This document shows, in pieces, positions 26,201 through 33,760 of a stretch of DNA of 64,000 nucleotides. The position numbers and the translations under genes are program-made. The first letter of the stretch is position 1. Each line of letters begins with the position of its first letter. The stretch spans positions 124,001 to 188,000 of the forward strand of contig JALUUL010000069.1 of NCBI GenBank assembly GCA_027021385.1, read 5' to 3'. Source of the DNA: Planctomycetota bacterium. Its GTDB lineage: Bacteria; Planctomycetota; UBA1135; GCA-002748355. The notes under the pieces were generated by a model that saw nothing but the letters and a program-made list of their open reading frames with translations, ran no database searches and was not told the origin of the DNA.

Positions 26201-26403
26201 CGACCGAGGGTCTCGAACCCGAGGAAACCCGCTGCGCCCTTGACCGAATGGACCGACCGGAAGACCTTGTTGACGAGTTCCTGGTCGATGTCCGCCCCCG
26301 CCCCCTCGATTTCCAGGAGTTCGTTCTCGATATCCGCCAGGTGCTCCTGGGATTCGAGGACGAATTCCTCGATCACCTCTTCCATGCCCAATTCGTCGTT
26401 CAT
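23236..26403 (-). CDS. cheA: hybrid chemotaxis histidine kinase CheA with extra CheW domain and receiver
   Basis: A 1055-residue kinase. Order of parts: HPt domain (phosphorylated His52 in RSVHSVKGAAGFLG); a middle region of about 230 residues with a short helical insert and a Pro/Ser/Glu-rich linker (~270-360); dimerisation helices (VSVEILDQLMNLAGELV, from ~362); the ATPase domain with LTHLVRNSIDHGIE near 475 and VSGRGVGMDVV; the CheW-like P5 domain (~604-757); a second full CheW-like domain (~791-921; FRNDPTEQFAVPLGLVSRID); and a C-terminal receiver with Asp983 in LIITDIEMPKMDG. The start ATG at 26403 has GGTGGA upstream. The receiver probably feeds back on, or competes for, phosphate. It is the first gene of the che operon. 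Confidence 0.93.
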   Translation of the reverse strand: MNDELGMEEVIEEFVLESQEHLADIENELLEIEGAGADIDQELVNKVFRSVHSVKGAAGFLGFETLGRLAHSMENVLGKIRGKELVPDPGIIDVLLEASDILMNMLNDVHASNDVDVSGHIASLQAILDGDGSKEEGNGDAQEAHEELRLLIRDPDSGADTPLEVDQDRLRETRASGKRVRALGLEMWTFHDEDTLSFYSGIKKVLELGEVLYTETDFSGFNDLETQVPDSLKILAVLATEASDERIREELSDILLDIREARIESKRGSSFPEGGQSEAEGTLPASGSEGALEPGETSAGALERMESESSESPGRDSGEAPPLPASKPPKGSLPSNAAKDPTSGPRKSPAASSRTGGLKPQSNIRVSVEILDQLMNLAGELVLSRNQLLQCTDTKTDIDLKKISARLDQVTSDLQESIMCTRMQQIDQVFSKFHRVVRDLSGKLGKKCRLVLHGEDVELDKAIIEAIGDPLTHLVRNSIDHGIELPELRVERGKDPTGTVTLRAYHAGGKVIIEIEDDGAGIDTDRLTAKALEKGILTQAQAENLTNREALDLIFHPGFSTASKVTDVSGRGVGMDVVKTNIKKLGGEIEIRTEPGAGTTLRIKLPLTLAIIASLVVECGSDRFVIPQESIRELVRLSSKESRKRLDTIQGAAILRLRERIIPLIDARRALAYPAESDAGPGPETPEAETGKKSAVNIIVVETGSLRYGLIVDRLLEAEEIVVKPLGKHLGRIEELAGATILGDGTVALILDIAGIAAAQHLHLQEEEREFQESGSTKGDGESGDDLLLFRNDPTEQFAVPLGLVSRIDHIPREDLKLVGQTLLFRSRGESVPVLKLEDHITAKPCPDSPRVYIIVFKVGDREFGIPVHELIDIQHSSMDFDQTLLREPGVLSTFLARGMNTRFLDVSGIAEIARPWWFESQDKDGSETTRILLVEDSNFFRSQLTGFLEEHGIVVQSFEDGSLAWEHLCERGGDGIDLIITDIEMPKMDGFELTRRIKEDPRFSFIPVIALTSLSSEEDKRKGRALGLDDYNIKLDKQGLLLSIEAHRLKGVEA

Positions 26404-26712
26404 GATTCCACCGATCGTCCGCCGGGACCCCAGGTGCCGGGAAACCGGAAACGAGCCCTCCATCCTCGAGACCGCCGCCACAATGGGGGGCTTAAGGGGA
26501 AGCTCCTCCTCTCGATGTTTCGGGGAGAGGGGGGCTTTTCCCTTAGCCCTTTCTTGCGAGCCGGAGGAGGAGACGGCCCGGGGGCGAAGAAGTCTTCACC
26601 GGGGAGCTGGCCTCGGTCGATAGGGGGGAGGTTCCCGGCCCGATGAGGAGTCGGGGCTCTCCTCCGCGCGGAGAACAGGGGGGAGATACAGCAGGAAACA
26701 GGGAAGATCGTG
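26404..26712. other. divergent che/receptor intergenic region
   Basis: 309 bases between cheA (minus) and the receptor gene (plus). It is G-rich; GGGAAG six bases before the ATG at 26713 is the receptor ribosome site and GGTGGA precedes cheA. No sigma-28-like (TAAA-N15-GCCGATAA) or sigma-54-like promoter is visible, so the promoters are not identified. Confidence 0.5.
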
Positions 26713-28305
26713 ATGAGGAACAGGGCATACCTCACCGTCGCGTTCGCCGCAGCGGGAATGGCCGGAGTCGCCGCGGTCCTCGCGGGCCGGGATTTCGACC
26801 CCGGTTCGGGCAGGACCCAGATCGCGGCGGGGATCTTCATCGTGGCGCTCTCGATGATCTGGCTGCTTCAGGGGATGGGGCTTCCCTGGAGCGGGCGCGG
26901 AGGGGGAGGAAGTCTCGACTCGATCGGGGAAGAGGTCCGGAGGAGCTTGAAGAAGTTGGCCCAGGGAGATCTGACCGGAAAGGGGCTCGACCGGATCCGG
27001 GGGACCCGCTTCGGGGAAGCCTACTTCGAGGTTCTCAGAGTCCTTCGGCCCAAGATCGACACGGCAGTGCAGGCCTCCCGGGGAATGGCGAGCATGTCCT
27101 CCGATCTCGCGAGGACCGCCCAGCGAACCGCTCTCTCCGCGACCGACATGAGTTCCCGCTGTTCGAACGTCGCGGCCGCCGCGGAGGAGTTGTCGGGGAA
27201 CCTCGAGCAGATGAGGAACGCGACGGCCGATATGGAAAACCGGACGAAGGACGTCGGCCAGGTCGTGGACGGCTTCGCCGAAAGCGCGGCTCAGATCGCC
27301 GAGACCGCCGAACAGGCCGCGGCGGTGGCGTCCCAGGCTGCGGAGATGACGCGGAGGAGCGAGGAGGACATCAAGAAGCTGGAAGCGGCGGCGGAGGAGA
27401 TCGGCGAAGTCACGAACCTGATCCGGGACCTGGCGGATCAGACGAATCTCCTCGCGTTGAACGCGACGATCGAGGCGGCGAGAGCGGGGGAGGCCGGAAA
27501 AGGCTTCGCGGTCGTCGCGGCTGAAGTCAAGGAACTGGCCCGGGAGTCGGGGGAGGCCGGGGAGAAGATCCGCAAGAAGATCGAACACATCCAGGAATCG
27601 ACGGGGCTCGCGGTCCGATCCATCAACCAGATGGGCGAGGCCGTCGGAGGGGTCCGTGCGACGGCGAGCAGTATCCAGGAGGAGGCGAGGGCGCAGCAGG
27701 GGGCCGTCGAGAAGATCCGAGCCGATATCTCCAACTCGACGAACGCGGCGATGGCGCTCAACGCCGGGGTGTCCGAGATCGCTCTGGCCGGGAAGGAGAT
27801 CGCGGAGAACATCGCCAAGCTGGACACGGCTTCCCACGACGTCGCCGCCTGCGCGAAGGAGGCGCAGGGGGTCGGTTCGAAACTCGCGGGCCTGACCGAG
27901 CAGATCGAATCCCAGCTCCAGTTCTTCCGGACGAGCGATACCGTGTTCGATGTGGGGAGCATCAAGGCCGCGCACGCGGTCTGGAAGACGAAGCTGGCGG
28001 ACCTCCTGGACGGCCGCTCCTCCCTGCGCCCCGAAGAGGTCGCTAGCCACCACGACTGCAAGTTTGGGAAGTGGTACTACGGGGAGGGCATGCGCCGTCT
28101 CGGGGAATACGACAGCTTCCGGAAGATCGAGACCTACCACGCCGAAGTCCACGAGATGGCTCGGAAGATCGCAGCCCTCGTCGAGGAGGAACGGATGGAG
28201 GCCGCGAAGGAGAACTTCCACGAGTTCCAGGAGATCACGAACCGGCTGTTCGCGGCGATCGACGCCTGCGCGGCCGAGGTCAACGAGCAGGCCGCCGGGA
28301 TCTGA
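26713..28305 (+). CDS. methyl-accepting chemotaxis receptor with C-terminal CZB zinc domain
   Basis: A 530-residue receptor. Two hydrophobic helices near the start (about residues 8-26 and 36-53) are joined by only ~11 residues, so no periplasmic sensor exists and the rest is cytoplasmic. The conserved signalling hairpin is LIRDLADQTNLLALNATIE with AARAGEAGKGFAVVAAEV. A C-terminal CZB domain follows, with AHAVWKTKL, SHHDCKFGKWYYGEG and YHAEVHEMA, matching the His/Cys zinc-binding pattern known to sense zinc or oxidants. No HAMP domain is evident. It faces the che operon across a shared intergenic region. The ATG at 26713 has better ribosome-site spacing than the GTG at 26710. Confidence 0.9.
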   Translation: MRNRAYLTVAFAAAGMAGVAAVLAGRDFDPGSGRTQIAAGIFIVALSMIWLLQGMGLPWSGRGGGGSLDSIGEEVRRSLKKLAQGDLTGKGLDRIRGTRFGEAYFEVLRVLRPKIDTAVQASRGMASMSSDLARTAQRTALSATDMSSRCSNVAAAAEELSGNLEQMRNATADMENRTKDVGQVVDGFAESAAQIAETAEQAAAVASQAAEMTRRSEEDIKKLEAAAEEIGEVTNLIRDLADQTNLLALNATIEAARAGEAGKGFAVVAAEVKELARESGEAGEKIRKKIEHIQESTGLAVRSINQMGEAVGGVRATASSIQEEARAQQGAVEKIRADISNSTNAAMALNAGVSEIALAGKEIAENIAKLDTASHDVAACAKEAQGVGSKLAGLTEQIESQLQFFRTSDTVFDVGSIKAAHAVWKTKLADLLDGRSSLRPEEVASHHDCKFGKWYYGEGMRRLGEYDSFRKIETYHAEVHEMARKIAALVEEERMEAAKENFHEFQEITNRLFAAIDACAAEVNEQAAGI

Positions 28306-28311
28306 TCCCGG

Positions 28312-28333
28312 CCCCGAGCGGTTCCGGGGTTTG
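28312..28333 (+). terminator. weak terminator-like hairpin after the receptor gene
   Basis: CCCCG (28312-28316) pairs with CGGGG (28325-28329) around an eight-base loop, followed by TTTG. It begins seven bases after the receptor stop codon and overlaps the -35 of the glmU promoter. The T run is short, so the call is tentative. Confidence 0.35.
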
Positions 28334-28359
28334 ACCTCGTCCCGACCCTGGTGTAGAAC
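28331..28359 (+). promoter_or_regulatory. putative sigma-70 promoter for glmU and the downstream block
   Basis: TTGACC (28331-28336) and TAGAAC (28354-28359) are spaced exactly 17 bases apart, matching five and four of six consensus bases. They lie about 97 bases before the glmU ATG. This is the best -35/-10 pair I found in the window. Confidence 0.55.
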
Positions 28360-28455
28360 CTCGGCTCATTTTCCCCGGACGGGTTCCCACGCCGCGCAGT
28401 GGCGGGATATAACCCTTTGTCCGAATAGTGGTTATGACGTCGAGGTAAGACCGGC

Positions 28456-29793
28456 ATGGGGTCCCGGCCGTTCACGATCGCCATCCTGGCCGCCGGTATG
28501 GGGACACGAACCCGCCGGTCGGAGCCGAAGGTGCTCCTGCCCCTGTGCGGGAGGCCGATGCTCGAATGGGTTCTCGACGCCGCCGCCCGCCTCGAGCCGG
28601 ACCGGATCGTCGTCGTCCTCCATCACGGCAAGGGGGCGGTCGAGGCCGCCCTGGGGGAACGATTCCGCGAATTCGACTGTCTCGTCGTCGACCAGGGGGA
28701 GCCCAAGGGGACGGGGCACGCGGTTTCCCGGGCCCTGGACGCCTGCGAGGAACGGTCCGGCGGCCCGATCGAGGGCGATCTCCTCGTCCTCTACGGCGAC
28801 AGCCCCTTGATCACCCGAGAAGCCCTGCTGGATCTGCGTGCCGCGCTCGAGGAATCCCTCGACGGCAACGGATCCACCCCCGAAGCGAGCCTCCTGACCT
28901 GCGAACCCGAAGACCCCGCGGGACTGGGGCGCATTCTTCGGGACGACGAGGGATGGTTCCTCGGCATCCGGGAGGAGAAGGACTGCAACGAGGAGGAACT
29001 CCGGATTCCTGAGGTCAACACCGGGTTCTGCTGTTTCCGGATCGAGACCCTCAAGCGCTACCTTCCCCTCTTGTCGACGAAGAACGAGCAGGGGGAATAT
29101 TACTTGACCGACCTCTTCGGCCTGATGGTCAGGGACGATCGAATCGTCATGCCTATCGTCACCGAGGACCCCACGGAGGTCATGGGGGTGAACCGCCTCG
29201 ACCAGCTTTCCCAGGCGCGCTGGATCCTTCAGGAGCGGATCCACTGGGAACACCTGGATCGAGGTGTCCTGATAGAGGATCCCGCGACGACCGTCATCGA
29301 ACACGGGGTCGAGATCGGAGAGGGAACGAAGATCCTCCCCTTCACGGTCATTCGGAAGGGTGTGAGGATCGGCAGGAACTGCGAGGTCGGACCCTTCTCC
29401 CATCTCAGGGTCGGAGCGGTCCTCGAGGAGGGGGCCGAGATCGGGAATTTCGTCGAGATGAAGAAATCGACCCTCGGGCCCGGGGCGAAGGCCAAGCACC
29501 TGACCTATCTCGGAGACGCGACGATCGGAGGAAAGACGAACGTCGGAGCCGGAACGATCACGGCGAACTACGACGGGAGGGCCAAGCACCGGACGGAAAT
29601 CGGGGACGGGGCCTTCATCGGCTCGGGGACGATCATCGTCGCTCCCGCGAAAGTCGGAAACGGGGCTTTGACAGGAGCGGGTGCGCTCGTTACCCGAAAC
29701 AGCGAGATTCCAGAAGGTGAGGTTTGGGTCGGGATTCCGGCCAGACCGCACAGAAAGTCTGGGTCCGAGGCCGGGGAAGGGGGGAAGGCATGA
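28456..29793 (+). CDS. glmU: bifunctional N-acetylglucosamine-1-phosphate uridyltransferase / glucosamine-1-phosphate acetyltransferase
   Basis: A 445-residue enzyme making UDP-GlcNAc for peptidoglycan and LPS. The N-terminal pyrophosphorylase has LAAGMGTRTRR at residues 11-21, YGDSPL and EVNTGFCCF. The C-terminal left-handed beta helix acetyltransferase has the hexapeptide repeats with FSHLRVGAVL, GNFVEMKKSTLG, HLTYLGDATIGG and TITANYDGR, which carry the active residues. Length is normal for the family. The prs ATG overlaps its TGA at 29790-29793, so glmU and prs are coupled. Confidence 0.95.
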   Translation: MGSRPFTIAILAAGMGTRTRRSEPKVLLPLCGRPMLEWVLDAAARLEPDRIVVVLHHGKGAVEAALGERFREFDCLVVDQGEPKGTGHAVSRALDACEERSGGPIEGDLLVLYGDSPLITREALLDLRAALEESLDGNGSTPEASLLTCEPEDPAGLGRILRDDEGWFLGIREEKDCNEEELRIPEVNTGFCCFRIETLKRYLPLLSTKNEQGEYYLTDLFGLMVRDDRIVMPIVTEDPTEVMGVNRLDQLSQARWILQERIHWEHLDRGVLIEDPATTVIEHGVEIGEGTKILPFTVIRKGVRIGRNCEVGPFSHLRVGAVLEEGAEIGNFVEMKKSTLGPGAKAKHLTYLGDATIGGKTNVGAGTITANYDGRAKHRTEIGDGAFIGSGTIIVAPAKVGNGALTGAGALVTRNSEIPEGEVWVGIPARPHRKSGSEAGEGGKA

Positions 29794-30740
29794 GCTTTCA
29801 TCGTCTTCGTGTCTTCAGCGGAAATGCGAATCCGGCCCTCGCGAAGGCCATCGTCGGAGAACTCGGGATCGAACTCGGCGAGGCTTCGATCGGCCGCTTC
29901 CCCGACGGGGAAATCGACATCAAGGTCAACTGCGATGTCCGCGGCGCCGACTGCTTCGTGGTCCAGCCGACCTGCCCTCCGGTCAACGAGCATCTCTTCG
30001 AGCTGTTGATCATGATCGACTGTCTGCGAAGGGCTTCCGCGGATCGCATCACCGCCGTCATCCCCTATTTCGGATACGCGAGGAAGGACCGGAAAGACGA
30101 GGGGCGTGTGCCGATCACAGCGAAACTCGTCGCGAACCTGATCACGGAGTCCGGAGCCGACCGGGTTCTGACGGTCGACCTCCACGCCGCGCAGATCCAG
30201 GGCTTCTTCGACATTCCCGTCGACCATCTCTACGCCCGTCCCGCGTTCTTGCCCGCCTTCCGGTCCCTGACCGAGGAGGACATCGTCGTCGTCTCGCCGG
30301 ACGTCGGCGGGGTCAAGCTCTGCCGGGCCTACTCGAAATCCCTCGGGGCGGGGCTTGCGATCGTCGACAAGCGCAGGGTGTCCGGATCCGAAACGAAGGT
30401 CGAGCACCTGGTCGGGGACGTGAGGGGGAAGCACGCCCTGATCGTCGACGACCTGATCTCGACGGGCGGTTCGATCTCCGACGCCGCGAGGATCGTGGTC
30501 GAACACGGCGCCGCCGACGCCTGTCTCGCAGCTACGCACGGGGTGTTGTGCGGGCCCGCGAAGGAGCGTCTCGACGGGGCCCCCGTCCAAAGGATCTTCC
30601 TCACGGACAGCATCCCGGTGCCGGAAGAACGCCGGCCCGAAAAGCTCGAGATCGTCTCCTTGGCGCCGATGCTGGCCAAGGCCATCGACAGTATTCACAA
30701 GAGCGAATCCGTCAGCAGGCTGTTCGACAGCCTGGGATAG
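29790..30740 (+). CDS. prs: ribose-phosphate pyrophosphokinase
   Basis: A 316-residue enzyme making PRPP from ribose 5-phosphate and ATP for nucleotide, His and Trp synthesis. Class I hallmarks are seen: FSGNANPALAKAI, GRFPDGEIDIKV, YFGYARKDRKDEGRVPI with the ATP-binding residues, VDLHAAQIQGFFDIPVDHL, and the PRPP loop ALIVDDLISTGGSI. Its ATG overlaps glmU's stop, and rplY starts 11 bases after its own stop; this order is widespread in bacteria. Confidence 0.96.
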   Translation: MSFHRLRVFSGNANPALAKAIVGELGIELGEASIGRFPDGEIDIKVNCDVRGADCFVVQPTCPPVNEHLFELLIMIDCLRRASADRITAVIPYFGYARKDRKDEGRVPITAKLVANLITESGADRVLTVDLHAAQIQGFFDIPVDHLYARPAFLPAFRSLTEEDIVVVSPDVGGVKLCRAYSKSLGAGLAIVDKRRVSGSETKVEHLVGDVRGKHALIVDDLISTGGSISDAARIVVEHGAADACLAATHGVLCGPAKERLDGAPVQRIFLTDSIPVPEERRPEKLEIVSLAPMLAKAIDSIHKSESVSRLFDSLG

Positions 30741-30751
30741 AAGGAGGAGCG

Positions 30752-31408
30752 ATGAAGATCGCGAATCTAGGAGCCAAGAACCGAATGAAGACCGGGAGTC
30801 GGGCGACCTGGAAGGTCCGCGCCGGGGGCTACGTCCCCGCCGTGATCTACGGGCTGGGAGCCGAGAACCGGAATCTCGCCCTCCCCGAAGGGGAGTTCAC
30901 GAAGCACGTGCTCCACCATCACAAACTCTTCGAGATCGAGCTGGACGACGGCACGAAGGAGGAGGCCTTCCTGAAGGATCTCCAATGGGACGAGATCGAG
31001 GACCGTATCCTTCACGCGGATCTCCTCAGGATCGAACTCGGCAAGCCGATGAAGGCCCAGGTCCCGATCCAGTTCGTCGGTCATGCGAAGGGGCTGTCGC
31101 ACGACGGACTCTTCGACGCCCCGCACCCGGCGATCCAGGTCGAATGCCTGCCGAGGGACCTCCCGGAGGAGATCAAGCTCGTGATCAACGATCTGGACGT
31201 GGGCCAGGCGATCCACGTCAAGGATCTCGAGGTGCCCGAGGGGGTGCGGATCCTCGACGACCCGGAGACGGTGGTCTGCCATTGCCGGGCCCGCGGCAGG
31301 AAACACGAGGAGGAAGAGGGGGCCGAGGGCTCCGAGACCGCCGAAACGGTGGAGACCGCGGATTCCGGCGAGGATGGAGAGCCCTCCCCCGCCCCCGCCG
31401 GGGACTGA
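30752..31408 (+). CDS. rplY: 50S ribosomal protein L25 (CTC form) with acidic tail
   Basis: A 218-residue two-domain L25/TL5/CTC protein that binds 5S rRNA. The N-terminal RNA-binding part has GYVPAVIYG and LLHADLLRIELGKP; the C-terminal part is the CTC beta domain with VPIQFVGHAKG, IQVECLPRDLPEEI and LEVPEGVRILDDPETVV. The last ~33 residues are extremely acidic (EEEEGAEGSE and on). AAGGAGGAG lies just before the ATG. It is flanked by prs and pth. Confidence 0.92.
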   Translation: MKIANLGAKNRMKTGSRATWKVRAGGYVPAVIYGLGAENRNLALPEGEFTKHVLHHHKLFEIELDDGTKEEAFLKDLQWDEIEDRILHADLLRIELGKPMKAQVPIQFVGHAKGLSHDGLFDAPHPAIQVECLPRDLPEEIKLVINDLDVGQAIHVKDLEVPEGVRILDDPETVVCHCRARGRKHEEEEGAEGSETAETVETADSGEDGEPSPAPAGD

Positions 31409-31543
31409 AGGGCGCCATCCCGGACCCCGCGTCCCGGACCCTGGGGGGATCCGGGGCCGGGGCTTCCTTCCCGACTCGGAAGGGGGTAGGATCCCCCGCC
31501 CTTTTCCGGGCCTTTCGATTCGGAGAGGCTTCGAACTCCAGGA

Positions 31544-32302
31544 ATGGCGTCGGCGATGGGCGAGACGGAACCTCTGCTTCCTCCCGCCCGCCTCGTGGTC
31601 GGGTTGGGCAATCCCGGTCCCGAATACGAGGGGACCCGTCACAACCTGGGCTTCGAGGTCCTGGATCGACTGGCCGGGAGGCTGGACCTTTCCTTCCGGC
31701 GCCTGTCCCGCGGGGACGGGTTCTCGGGCAGGGTCAAGGCCCGGATCGCCCGGGGGAGAACGGGAAGGGGGGATCCTTTCCTTCTCGTCAAGCCCTGGGC
31801 CTACATGAATCTGAGCGGGGTCGCCGTGGCGGCCCTGGCCCGGCGCTACGAACTCGCGCCGGGTTCGATCTTTGTGATCTACGACGACTTGAACCTGCCT
31901 CTGGGACGGATCCGAATCCGTCCGGGAGGCGGCCCGGGCGGGCACAACGGGATGCGCTCCCTGTCTTCCTGCCTGGGTTCCGAAGGCTTTCCCCGATGTC
32001 GCATCGGGATCGGTCGGCCGGACCTGCCTCTCTCCGAGATGGCGGATCCGGATTTCGTGCTCGGACCCCTCGAGAAGGAGGAGCGCCGGGTTCTCGCGGG
32101 GGCCCTCGAAGCCGCCGTGGAAGCCGCGTCTTCCTGGCTCGATGGCTCGGATCCGGACTCCCTGATGAATCGCTTCAACGGCGTTCTTCCTGGGAGGCCG
32201 GTGGAGGGAGGGCCCCCGGCGGCCCCTCCCGGGGAGCCGGGGCGTCTAAGACCCTCATCGCCTTCGGATCGGGACGGCGGAGATCTTGGCGATGGAGCGT
32301 GA
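31544..32302 (+). CDS. pth: peptidyl-tRNA hydrolase
   Basis: A 252-residue enzyme freeing tRNA from stalled peptidyl-tRNA. The Pth motifs are GLGNPGPEYEGTRHNLGF at residues 20-37 (catalytic His33), PWAYMNLSGVAV, IYDDLNLPLGRIR and GGGPGGHNGMRSL. It is longer than the usual ~190 residues: about 15 extra at the N-terminus and a low-complexity Pro/Gly/Ser C-terminal tail of ~45. It stops 21 bases before rpsF. ATG at 31544 is used; an in-frame ATG four codons later (31556) is possible. Confidence 0.93.
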   Translation: MASAMGETEPLLPPARLVVGLGNPGPEYEGTRHNLGFEVLDRLAGRLDLSFRRLSRGDGFSGRVKARIARGRTGRGDPFLLVKPWAYMNLSGVAVAALARRYELAPGSIFVIYDDLNLPLGRIRIRPGGGPGGHNGMRSLSSCLGSEGFPRCRIGIGRPDLPLSEMADPDFVLGPLEKEERRVLAGALEAAVEAASSWLDGSDPDSLMNRFNGVLPGRPVEGGPPAAPPGEPGRLRPSSPSDRDGGDLGDGA

Positions 32303-32323
32303 ACCTTACGAAAGACCCCGGAC

Positions 32324-32875
32324 GTGAATACATACGAAGCGATGATCCTCCTGGACAACCGGGAGGTGAAGAAGGACTGGGAGGGCCTCAAGGCCCAGGT
32401 CGACGGCATCCTCAGCAAGCACGGCGCGGAAATCGTCGTGGCCAAGCGTTGGGACGAGCGCAAGCTCGCCTACGAGATCAAGAAACAGAAACGAGCCACG
32501 TACTACTTGAACTACTTTAAGGCGGACCCCCAGAAGGTCGTCGACATCAACTTCGACTTCAAACTCGCCCAACCCGTTCTGCGACACCTGATCCTGCGGG
32601 TCGAATCCATCCCCGAGGAAGCCTACGCTCCCGAACGGGAGTTCGATCTCGAGAGTCTGGATCGAGGCTCGGAGAACAAGGAGACCCCTGCAGCAAAGCC
32701 CGAGAAGTCCGACGAGGACGCGACGGAAGCCGGGGGGGAGGAAGAGGCCGCGGAGGCCGCCGCCCCCGTGGAGGGGGAATCCGGAGCCCCGGCCGGAGAG
32801 CCCTCGGCGGAGGCCGGGGGGGAGGACCCGGCCGTCGAAGGGAAAGAGGAAAACGAGGAGAGACCGGAAGCCTGA
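32324..32875 (+). CDS. rpsF: 30S ribosomal protein S6 with long acidic tail
   Basis: A 183-residue S6. The conserved part is the first ~100 residues: TYEAMILLDNREVKKDW, KRWDERKLAYEIKKQKRATY and RHLILRVESIPEEAY. The remaining ~80 residues are Glu/Ala/Gly/Pro-rich low complexity. Start is GTG at 32324. S6 forms a pair with S18, the next gene. The usual ssb gene between rpsF and rpsR is absent. Confidence 0.92.
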   Translation: MNTYEAMILLDNREVKKDWEGLKAQVDGILSKHGAEIVVAKRWDERKLAYEIKKQKRATYYLNYFKADPQKVVDINFDFKLAQPVLRHLILRVESIPEEAYAPEREFDLESLDRGSENKETPAAKPEKSDEDATEAGGEEEAAEAAAPVEGESGAPAGEPSAEAGGEDPAVEGKEENEERPEA

Positions 32876-32902
32876 GAAGAGGACTTCGAGGAGAAGAATA
32901 TC

Positions 32903-33127
32903 ATGGCAAGCAACAGGAAATTCCGCCGTTTCGGGAGCACGGCCCGGAAGGTCGAGCCCGAAGAAGACCTGGACTACAAGAATCTCGGATACCTGCAGTC
33001 CTTCCTTTCCCCGCAATACCGGATCCTTTCGCGCAAACGCACCGGATTCAGCGGAAGCAACCAGAAGAAGCTGAAGACCGCGATCAAGCGCGCCCGCTTC
33101 CTCGCCCTTCTGCCCTACACCTCGTGA
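32903..33127 (+). CDS. rpsR: 30S ribosomal protein S18
   Basis: A 74-residue S18: LDYKNLGYLQSFLSPQYRIL, then RKRTGFSGSNQKKLKTAIKR and ARFLALLPYTS, the standard family ending. AGGAGAAGAA lies before the ATG. rplI begins four bases after its stop, so the two are cotranslated. Confidence 0.95.
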   Translation: MASNRKFRRFGSTARKVEPEEDLDYKNLGYLQSFLSPQYRILSRKRTGFSGSNQKKLKTAIKRARFLALLPYTS

Positions 33128-33131
33128 CGTC

Positions 33132-33602
33132 ATGGCCCGCAAGCAGCAAGACATCTCCATCCTCCTGATGGAGGACATCGAGTCTCTCGGAAAAGCCGGC
33201 GAGATCGCGAAGGTCCGGGCGGGCTATGCCCGGAACTACCTCTTCCCGAAAGGGCTCGCGAGCCTTCCGGATGCAAACGCCCTCGCCGCGGTCGAGGCAC
33301 GCAAGCGCCGCGCCGTCGAGGAGGCCAAGAAGCGGGAAGCTCGGCTCCAGGAGCTGGCCGAGAAGATCCCCCAGACGAACGTGACCCTGGAGATGAAGGT
33401 CAGCGACGACGGGAAGCTCTACGGGGCCGTGACTCCTCAAATGGTCGCCAAGGCCATGGCGGACGCCGGTTTGGACGTTCCCGCCAGCCATGTGCGGATG
33501 GAGCACACGATCAAGGAGATCGGCCAGTTCGAGATCCCGATCCACGTGCACGGCGAGCTGATCGTGAACGCGAGGATTTGGGTCGTCCGGGCTCCGGACT
33601 GA
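33132..33602 (+). CDS. rplI: 50S ribosomal protein L9
   Basis: A 156-residue L9. N-terminal domain with ISILLMEDIESLGKAGEIAK and VRAGYARNYLFPKGLA, a long connecting helix (AVEARKRRAVEEAKKREARL), and the C-terminal rRNA-binding domain with LYGAVTPQMVAKAMADAGLD. Length and order match the family. Confidence 0.95.
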   Translation: MARKQQDISILLMEDIESLGKAGEIAKVRAGYARNYLFPKGLASLPDANALAAVEARKRRAVEEAKKREARLQELAEKIPQTNVTLEMKVSDDGKLYGAVTPQMVAKAMADAGLDVPASHVRMEHTIKEIGQFEIPIHVHGELIVNARIWVVRAPD

Positions 33603-33760
33603 TCCCCACGGCCGCCGGGATGCCGTTTCCGGGACCTGCGGACCGGGGGGGGCGGCGGTATCCTTGGCGGCCCCGCCTCCGCCGGCCGGAGATCCGCCCG
33701 GCGGGGCGCGTTCCGAGGATGGTGAAGGGCGGGTCGATTCAGGAGGAGGATCAGGGCGGT

